Shown: piece by piece, positions 57,680 through 64,000 of the stretch
How the letters are laid out: every line of letters begins with the position of its first letter
Numbering within the stretch: position 1 is the first letter of the stretch
Source of the DNA: Podocnemis expansa
Taxonomy: Eukaryota > Chordata > Testudines > Podocnemididae
Length of the DNA: 64,000 nucleotides
NCBI GenBank assembly: GCA_007922195.1
Contig: ML682067.1
Coordinates: 10,408,525 to 10,472,524, forward strand
Direction: 5' to 3'
The notes under the pieces: generated by a model
The model's input: the letters and a program-made list of their open reading frames with translations, nothing else
Database searches by the model: none
What the model was told of the DNA's origin: nothing
Made by a program: the position numbers and the translations under genes

Positions 57680-58541
57680 CAGGGATGTCAAACTCACAGT
57701 CTGCAGGCTAGATCCATCCCGCCAAGGGTGCTGACCCAACCTGCAGGGCTGCTGCTTGGGCTGTGCCTATGAGCACTCTGCAGCAGCAGTGAACAGCAAA
57801 GACAGGCTGCTGCCGGCAGAGCAGGGCTAGTCACGCTTGTGACTCGGATCATGTGAGTGAGTCAGAGCACCGGGGAACAAAAGAAGCACTCCAGCCTCAA
57901 CTCTGATGTGGTCTGGCAATCTATCAGAGTTTCAGTCACAGGAGGCTAGGCTGGCTCCAGAGACCCTCTGCACTGTCCTCCACCCCAACTGTTCACTGTC
58001 AGTCAGTCAACATGCTAATTTGACTGACAGAACATTGCACAAAATCACAAATAAGAAAAGGAAAAAATGCCTGGGGCCCATGTGGGAACCAGCCAATCAA
58101 AGGCTATCTGGGACTGAGCCAACCAAAGGCCAGCATGCTGAATGACTGACAGTGAGTGTGTGGGGACTGGGGGGAGGCAGGAGTCCAGCCTGCCTGTGGC
58201 TGTGACTGAGACTGATTGTCTGCTGCCAGAATGGTAGGGAAAGTAGAAAGGGAAAGAGAAGGGAGGTCCAGGAGAGGCCAAGCAGGGGAAGGGGGGGTGG
58301 GTCCAGGACCTGCACAATAGTAGAAGAGGGATCAAGGAGCCAGCGTGACAAAGGGAAGCCCACAGGGCAGGGGAAAGGGAAGGTGTCAGAGAGCCTGCAG
58401 CGTAGGGGAGGGGCAGGGGAACCCATGCTACTCTGAATGTGACAGGAGAAAGGATTGGGGAGCCCTTGTGAACACATGGCCAATGACAGGTGTCCTTCTC
58501 ACCAGTGTGGTCCACCACATTGAATGAGTTTGACACACTTG
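57680..58541. mobile_element. Probable hAT element, 862 bp
   Basis: The ends are CAGGGATGTCAAACTC and, inverted, CAAGTGTGTCAAACTC. The flanking octamers CTTTAAGA and GTTCAAGC match at only five of eight positions. The interior contains 'aaaggaaaaaatgcctgggg' and 'ccagccaatcaaaggct', shared with the 49509-50119 element, plus a G-rich stretch 58230-58440. Confidence 0.7.
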
Positions 58542-59197
58542 GTTCAAGCAGTCAATCCTTCATTAAATAGACATGAATAAAGTTAATTAAACTGACTTCA
58601 TTAAAATAGACATGAAATAAGTCAATCCTTCATTAAAGTCAATGGACTTGTAACTGCTTACACCACGTCTGAAGCTCGACTTTAGTTTTTTGACAAAACA
58701 ATGTGTATCTTTTTTCTTTAAAAAGAGACAAACAAACAAACAAACCCCACAACTACCAGTTGTCTTCTTCCAGCCCAACTACCAATCATCTCTCTCCTGT
58801 CTGTGATCTCCAAATTCTCATGGTCTCAGATTCTTCTGCTTTCTCCTTTGGATGCTGTGTAATCTGATATCTGCCTGCTCTACACTACCAAGATTGCTTT
58901 CACTAAGCATTCATGAGCTGCCTATCACTAGATCCAAGAGCTCTTCACCAACCTTGTAACTGTTGCTGTATCTGCTGCCCTCAATAGTCAAATAATCCCA
59001 TCATCTTTGACTCTCCTCTCTGTAAGTTTTCAGTCTAACTCAGAATCTACTTTCATAGCTTTATTTATTGTGTCTACATTCATGACTCTCAAATCATTTC
59101 AACAAATGGCATCTAAGACTCTCTCTGACTTCATCTCCTAGATTCCCAGCTCCCAGCTCAGACTGAAAGTGCCTAATTCTCTATGTATAGTAAAGAG
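58542..59197. other. Non-coding sequence with a short direct duplication
   Basis: 'agtcaatccttcattaaa' occurs at about 58550 and 58620, separated by 'tagacatgaa' copies. No gene recognised. Confidence 0.5.
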
Positions 59198-59483
59198 CAG
59201 GGTCATCTCTGGTGCCTGACACATGGGGCCTGTGCCCCGAATGCCGGCACCAGTGCCCTGGGTCCTGGCAGGGTCCCAATTCTCCCGATCTCTGGCCGGA
59301 AATCCAGGGCCCAACTGCCCGTGGCAGTGGCGGCCGCTTCCGGCCCCTTCAAAGGCCAGGCAACCCTGCGGCCGTGGCTGCTGCTTTCTGCCCTGTCCCT
59401 GGCCGGGGGGGCGGGGGGGCTGTAGGCAGGGGGTGGGGCCTGGGTCCATGCCTGGGTTATTCCCTGGGGCAGCGATGACCCTG
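59198..59483. mobile_element. GC-rich non-autonomous hAT element, 286 bp
   Basis: The ends are CAGGGTCATCTCTGG and, inverted, CAGGGTCATCGCTGCC. The 8-bp duplication is GTAAAGAG (59190-59197) and GCAAAGAG (59484-59491), one mismatch. The sequence after the left end ('gtgcctgacac', 'ctgtgccccgaatgc') matches the inverted right part of 53667-54064. Confidence 0.85.
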
Positions 59484-59491
59484 GCAAAGAG

Positions 59492-60032
59492 AGTGGTGGT
59501 AGGTGTGGGGGTGTCTGTGTGTGAAAGAGATGGCTATATATCCTTGATTCTGCATGGCTCTGAAGAAGAAAAGGCAGTAAAATGAAGCAAAACAAACAGT
59601 TTAACTCAAGAACTCTCCATGTAGCATTTGAATTCCCATATTCCCACCCCCAACCTTTGTTTATGGCATCCCTTGCTGTTTTATGTGCAATTTAAACTGT
59701 TAGATCTCCAGGGCAGTTGCCTATCACTGTCTTACTTGTTTCTAAAGGGCCTTGCTCTACAGGTGGCTTGTATGAATATTAAATTCTAATAATACTGAAC
59801 AGGCAAACTTGTGCTTTACATTAATGTAATTATTTGTCACAGCATCAAGAATGGTTTCCAAACTCAGTCACTTTTCCCTGTTGCCAGACTTAATCACACA
59901 GATAGAAGTAATGCTGCCATTCAAAAGCAGAGACAATATATTTCTGTACAGCGCTTAACTAGAAGATTCAATGAGAGTTCATCTATGAACTTAATTAACA
60001 TCATCTTCACATAGAAATTAGAGGATTTAACC
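59492..60032. other. Non-coding sequence
   Basis: No feature recognised. Confidence 0.4.
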
Positions 60033-60102
60033 CAGTGAGTCCTAACCCTTTTGGCTCAAGGACCACAAATATCATTTTTACAGTGCTGAAGGACCACCAC
60101 TC
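60033..60102 (+). mobile_element. Left-end fragment of a hAT element
   Basis: 'cagtgagtcctaaccctttt' and 'ggctcaaggacc' resemble the common hAT end CAGTGGTTCTCAACC-TTTTGG. It is cut by the SINE at 60103, and the right end was not recognised. Confidence 0.5.
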
Positions 60103-60221
60103 TATAGTGTAGTGGCTAGCACCTCTGCTTAATATGCAGAAGGTCCTGGGCCCAAGCCCCAGGGGTTGGACTTGATGATCTCATGAAGTCCCTTCCAACC
60201 CTCTGATTCTATTCTATTCTA
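60103..60221 (+). mobile_element. tRNA-headed SINE with CR1-like tail, short form, ~119 bp
   Basis: The head 'tatagtgtagtggctagcac' is joined after 'aggtcctgggcccaagcccc' directly to the CR1-like tail 'aggggttggacttgatgatc', 'tcatgaagtcccttccaacc' and 'ctctgattctattctattct'. Compared with 33941-34251 it lacks the ~190-bp body. The A-box is intact. The B-box is degraded at GGGCCCAAGCCCC. Confidence 0.8.
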
Positions 60222-60749
60222 AATCATAAACAGCAGTGTACCAAGGGGGAGGGGAGGACAAGTCCCCAGTCATTGCTTTGGAAGGAAACACTGGGTGGAC
60301 TCTCACCAAACCCTGCTTGGATAGTCTGCCGCTGTGTGCTCACAGCTGACCTGAGTGTGAGTATCAGCAGGAGGTAAGGGCTGACTTGGATTCACTGGAA
60401 CTAGTTGCCTCGAAGTAGGAGGGGCTGCCCCCCCAAGCTTCCTGTTGAAGGAGTTGAAGCTGAAAAGCTGCTTCCAGCCCTGAAGGAGTTGTAACGAAAA
60501 GCAAAGAATCTGTCCCGTGGCAGTTTTAAGGAGTTGGGGAGAGTAAGGCTGGGGTCTGGGATCTATCCTCCCCCCCAAACCTCTAGAGCTGCATATAGGG
60601 GACCCCTGCCAGCCCCAGTCAGCACTTCCCTGACCTATCTGGCTGGTATGGGGGTTTTCCCTCAGCACTGAAATGTAAGGGAGGGTGAGAGCAAGGGAGA
60701 CTCCTGGAGCTGGGAGTGAGAGGGCTAAGCTGGATGGAACCTGGCTGAG
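60222..60749. other. Non-coding sequence
   Basis: G/C-mixed, no element ends or exon recognised. Confidence 0.4.
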
Positions 60750-60824
60750 TGGGTTTCAAAGGGAAAGCAGCGTTAGTCTTTTTCAGCAAAACAAACAAGG
60801 AGTCCTGTAGCACTTAAAGAACAT
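60750..60824 (-). repeat. PLE 3'-end-derived arm
   Basis: 'gggaaagcagcgttagtctt' and 'caaggagtcctgtagcactt' stop at 60824, where a TIR element begins. A matching opposite arm lies at 61745-61845, so this may be an inverted pair split by later insertions. Confidence 0.65.
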
Positions 60825-61125
60825 GGGTATGTCCACACACCGTCTTTAAATTGAAATAATGCTGATTATTTCGATTCAAAGCAGGGCAGGTCAACACTAT
60901 GTTTCCTTATCTCAAGATAAGGAGCAACCTTATCTTGCAATAAGGAAAGTAATTTTGATATAATAAAACTTGGTGTTATATTGAAATGATGGTTAAAGCA
61001 AAACACGTATATTGAAATAATGCAGTTTGGCTGCATTGTTTTGATTTAAATGTTATTTGGCTTTTGACCCCGGTTTGACCTTCTTCCTCCCAGAGTGCAT
61101 GGCACCCTGGAAGAAATAGCCAGGG
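60825..61125. mobile_element. Left part of a TTCGAA-type TIR element
   Basis: Starts GGGTATGTCCACACACC with decayed TTCGAA palindromes. It reaches the family core at 'cttcttcctcccagagtgca'. The right end was not found. The GC-rich array that follows probably interrupts it. Confidence 0.55.
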
Positions 61126-61655
61126 TTCAGCACCCTGGCCAAGGGGATGGGGGGGGAAGGGACCCCTTTGCCTGGCTCTCCAAGCACAGGCTGGGTGCAG
61201 GGAAGGTCTCGCTGGCCGGGCGGTGGAAGAATGCAACCCCGCACCTGGCTCCAACAGCGCTCAGCCAAGCGGTGTGGGAAGGGACCCCCATGCCCGGCTC
61301 AAGTAGTGCTTTCTGGGTAGAGGGGATGGGAGCCCTGTGCCCAGCTCCCTCAGTTCTGGCCAGGTGGGGCGGGGAGGGAGCCCCACATCTGGCTCTCCAA
61401 GATCTGGCCAAGGGTGGGGAAAAGGGAGCCCCACACTCAGCTCCCCCTGTTATGGCTGGGTGGCGGGGGAAGGGAGCCACGTGTCTGGCTCAAGCAGCAC
61501 TAGCCAGGTGCAGGGAAAAGGGAGCCCTGTGCCTGGCTCCCCCAGTGCTCGACCGGCACAGGGCCAGGGCTAGGAGTGGCAGGGAGTGCCCCAATCATTT
61601 GGGGCCTTGGCACTGGGACTCGGGGCACATGCCCCCGTGCCAGGCATCAGCAACA
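61126..61655. repeat. GC-rich minisatellite-like array, probably a hAT interior
   Basis: Units of ~55-65 bp built on 'ggcaggggaagggagcc', 'ctggctcccccag' and 'tggccaggtg' recur about eight times. The end 'gactcggggcacatgccccc', 'gtgccaggcatcagc' and 'aacacccctg' matches the right end of 53667-54064. A left end near 61126 (cagggttcagcaccctgg) is plausible but no duplication was found. Confidence 0.6.
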
Positions 61656-61744
61656 CCCCTGAGGGGTATTTTTGGCACATGACAACATATATCATATTGG
61701 TGGATGAGCAGCTGAATGAGCCCCAGATAGAATAGCTGGCTTAA

Positions 61745-61845
61745 TTAGGTCTGGCATCTGATGAAGGAGGACATCACCCATGAAAATTCATGCAAAACAT
61801 AAATTTGTTAGTCTTTAAAAGCATCACAGGACTCCTTTTTTTTTT
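61745..61845 (+). repeat. PLE 3'-end fragment
   Basis: 'ggcatctgatgaaggaggac', 'catgcaaaacataaatttgt' and 'tagtctttaaaagcatcaca' followed by a T run. Same orientation as the PLE tail at 40040. Confidence 0.75.
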
Positions 61846-62299
61846 TTTACTTTACTGTAAATAAAATGTCATCTGAGTTGTGCATTCTAAATAAATTTCT
61901 TTAAATAAATAACTCCACTGTACAAACATAATTTAAAAATGCAATTAAACCAGGTCTTATTTTATGTGGTAAAACTACAGAGTAGTGAGTGGAATAGGTC
62001 TTTTCAAATAAAAGTTCTCTAAACTTAAGAACCCCCAATGTCAAAATACAGTGACTTCTTTTTTCAAACTCAAAAGGATGGTTTAATAACAATTTTGGTA
62101 TTAGGAAAGCTCTGTTTCTACACCTGGCATACAATAGTCAGTGCAGGATAGAAGGATGTCTGGCGTGTTTCTATTCATGATATCATTACAGTCACACAAA
62201 GTAGACCCATTTATTATACAACCTCTTGCATCTTTTAAAAAGACCAAATTAAATGTAAAATGCAGAGTGGGAGAAAAGAAAGCATGATAAAGGGCTCAA

Positions 62300-62355
62300 T
62301 CATCAACAGAAGCTGGTCCAATGAAAGATACTACCTCCACTCACCTCATCTTTCC
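62300..62355 (+). repeat. Fragment of the 1040-1320 repeat family
   Basis: 'caacagaagctggtccaatg' and 'aaagatactacctccactca' are the opposite strand of the motif seen at 12925-12985. Confidence 0.6.
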
Positions 62356-63133
62356 AAAGGACTCATTAGAAATTTAATCTTAACTTATTTTCTTACCCTT
62401 CTGTTCAAACAACAAACAACACGTTGGTTTACTACTGGATAACTTAAAGAGAAGTAAAACTGCAGAAGTTTGTATCCCTTTGATGTCCCATTAGAGTGAG
62501 GATAAAATCTAGCTGTCTCTTCTATGTATATTCCTTTCTTAATTTCTAGATACAAAAGAGTAACCATTGGAAGGAATACAACAAATTATCTCCCTAATTG
62601 CACTGAATGGTGAATGACAATGCAATGAAGCAAACTGTCACTGAATAGAGTAAAAATATTGCTTACGGGAAAGTGAAAATGTTGAATATTGACAAAAAGT
62701 GTTTATTTTCATCACTAAAAAGATATTCCTATATTGTATAATATTGGAAGCCTTTGAACTTACTGGTAGTCTTTTATTTTCTTGCTTTATTCAGTTTCTC
62801 TCATCCTCCTAATATAGGCTTTACATTACAAAATGACTGGCGCCTCCCTTTCTCCCCCCAGTATAGTTTTGGCAGAAGATACCTTCCCATTTGGAAAGTC
62901 ACCAAGTTCTTACCTGGCACTCTTAGCAAAACAAATCAGCAATGTCTTCACAATAAAAGGCCAGCTGGCTTTTTACAAAGTCCCAGAGACTGTTGATGTA
63001 AAATATCTCTATTTAATAGTGATTGCAAACTAAACATTTATTTAACTTTACGAAGTCTTAGTCGAACAGTGTTTGCTCTAGTGGAAATACGGTGGGCAGG
63101 CAGGTTCAACAGCCTGAATGGAACATTAAGACA

Positions 63134-63139
63134 ACGTAC
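63134..63139 (-). promoter_or_regulatory. TMEM117: Splice donor of the TMEM117 exon
   Basis: CAG|GTACGT at the exon's 3' boundary matches the vertebrate donor consensus well. The exon ends between codons (phase 0). Confidence 0.85.
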
Positions 63140-63299
63140 CTGCATGACAATAAGAAGGTCAAACACTAAGATGAAAGAAGCCAAGAAGGCTCTTGAGACC
63201 TCATCACTTGGCAGAAATCCCCGATTCAACTTGTCCCAGCTGATCCAGTCAGTTGTGATGACAAGTACAACTACAGAGGTCAATGTAAACAGAACAGTC
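63140..63299 (-). CDS. TMEM117: Internal coding exon of transmembrane protein 117
   Basis: This 160-bp minus-strand exon starts with G, the last base of a split codon, and continues with 53 uninterrupted codons ending in Gln. It is bounded by the acceptor TTGCAG (63300-63305) behind a pyrimidine-rich tract and by the donor GTACGT (63134-63139). The peptide begins TVLFTLTSVVVLVIT, continues with TTDWISWDKLNRGF and LPSDEVSRAF, and ends ASFILVFDLLIVMQ. I recognise it as TMEM117, a conserved vertebrate multi-pass membrane protein of about 500 residues. The split first codon would complete the Trp that precedes TVLF in the family. Two hydrophobic segments flank a charged, tryptophan-containing loop, which fits a pair of membrane spans. 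The protein's biochemical role is poorly defined; it has been linked to endoplasmic-reticulum-stress-associated cell death. No other exon was found in the window, so flanking introns are long. Identification is by memory of the family, not by search. Confidence 0.87.
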
Positions 63300-63330
63300 C
63301 TGCAAGGGGAAAAAATACTTCAGAAAGAAT
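63300..63330 (-). promoter_or_regulatory. TMEM117: Splice acceptor and polypyrimidine tract of the TMEM117 exon
   Basis: Read on the minus strand it gives 'ttctttctgaag', a T run, 'ccccttgcag'. This is a strong acceptor directly before the exon's first base at 63299. Confidence 0.85.
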
Positions 63331-63534
63331 ACTGCATAAAAACATTCTACATTATTTTTTCTCTCCTCTAACCATTAATGTCATTGTACTGTATTACAGA
63401 TCAAAAGAGTTTGAAGAAAATGCTGTGTAAAGGAAGTAATTTCATTCAAGGTATAACTTTAGTGCAAAGAAATTTGCTAGCTAGTTTCAAACAAGCTGAG
63501 AAATTAATGCTAGACTGCACAAATTTTGTTTTCG

Positions 63535-63690
63535 GTATGATAAGAATGGCCTTACTAGATCAGATCAATGATCCATGTAACCCAGTATCCTTTCTTTCAC
63601 TAGTGGACAGTGCAGGGTGCTTCAGAAGGAATGATCATAACATGCAATCATCAAGTAATCCAACTCATCATCCATTTCAAGCTTCATTCC
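63535..63690 (-). mobile_element. CR1 LINE 3'-end fragment in the upstream intron
   Basis: The plus strand reads 'taagaatggccttactagat', 'cagatcaatgatccatgtaa', 'cccagtatcctttctttcac' and 'atcatcaagtaatccaac'. This is the reverse complement of the reptile CR1 3' end also present at 51505-51650. Confidence 0.75.
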
Positions 63691-64000
63691 TTTCATATAT
63701 ATTGTAAACATCAATAAAGACAGAGGTAATATAACATAACAATAATTCTTTAAAACACCACATTTCTCATGCCAGATTCAAACGAACTATTTGCAGGGAT
63801 ATTCGCCAAGCCAAGAAAGGATGTTAGGCACCCAATTCACTTTGAAAGTCTCCCCTTGATTCTCCTGGCACATGAGGTAGCCATGAAGAAGTGACCATTA
63901 AGCATAAGTTTATTATTTAAAAAATTATAAATGAAAGAAACTGTCTTCAGGGCAGCCATTCTAAACTCTAACACACACTTTGCTGATGATGGGAATATTT
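63691..64000. other. Presumed intronic sequence
   Basis: AT-rich, with no further TMEM117 exon recognised before the window ends. Confidence 0.45.

Larger units (their letters stand above)
61846..63139 (-). other. Presumed TMEM117 intron, near the exon
   Basis: Contains one fragment of the 1040-1320 repeat family at 62300-62355 ('tcaacagaagctggtccaat', 'gaaagatactacctcc'). Otherwise it is AT-rich single-copy-like sequence with no exon recognised. It begins the intron immediately downstream of the splice donor at 63139. Confidence 0.6.

Noticed and set aside
61095..61682. Open frame of 195 codons on the plus strand
   Set aside because: It is a translation of a GC-rich tandem array, repetitive and with no family resemblance.
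1..63139. Search for the next TMEM117 exon (expected to continue after LLIVMQ)
   Set aside because: No minus-strand segment resembling the following part of the protein was found by eye; short or diverged exons cannot be excluded.

Overview
This window is nuclear DNA from a sauropsid vertebrate, most likely a turtle. The evidence is CR1 LINE fragments, tRNA-headed SINEs ending in a CR1-like tail, Penelope-like element (PLE) remnants, old MIR-like SINEs, and many non-autonomous DNA transposons whose ends read GGCTATGTCTACACT. There is no bacterial-style gene organisation. Protein recognition is by eye; no search was run.

Only one host coding segment is recognisable: an internal exon at 63140-63299 on the minus strand. 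It matches the family of transmembrane protein 117 (TMEM117) and has good splice sites. Everything at lower coordinates is therefore probably one large downstream intron of TMEM117, or that intron plus intergenic DNA. No further exon was seen, though a short one could have been missed.

The remaining sequence is a densely nested transposon landscape. (1) At least fifteen elements share the GGCTATGTCTACACT end, and most that can be read have 3-bp target duplications, as in PIF/Harbinger transposons. Their interiors are built from palindromes centred on TCGA, and several are near-complete fold-backs. They lie at 7197-8051, 11805-12347, 14241-14647, 14865-15372, 16333-16841, 22279-22693, 29866-30786, 35955-36373, 40669-41118, 41342-41717, 43749-44133, 48663-49098, 50185-50342, 51657-51977 and 52888-53396. 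(2) hAT-type elements begin CAG and end CTG with 8-bp duplications. They lie at 1682-2702, 2917-3126, 20969-21119, 21892-22198, 53667-54064 and 59198-59483, with others less certain. Several carry GC-rich minisatellite-like interiors. (3) Two CR1 LINEs lie on the minus strand. The larger, 51505-57140, is interrupted by at least four later insertions. (4) PLE remnants include a GIY-YIG-like coding relic at 39360-39869, a second coding relic near 4093-4420, and many short inverted copies of the PLE 3' end. (5) Two forms of a tRNA/CR1-tailed SINE occur at 33941-34251 and 60103-60221.

The most notable signals are in group (1). The two arms of each hairpin vary together between copies, and the same non-palindromic core sits inside different palindromic coats. 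These families look non-autonomous, and no transposase gene was found in the window.
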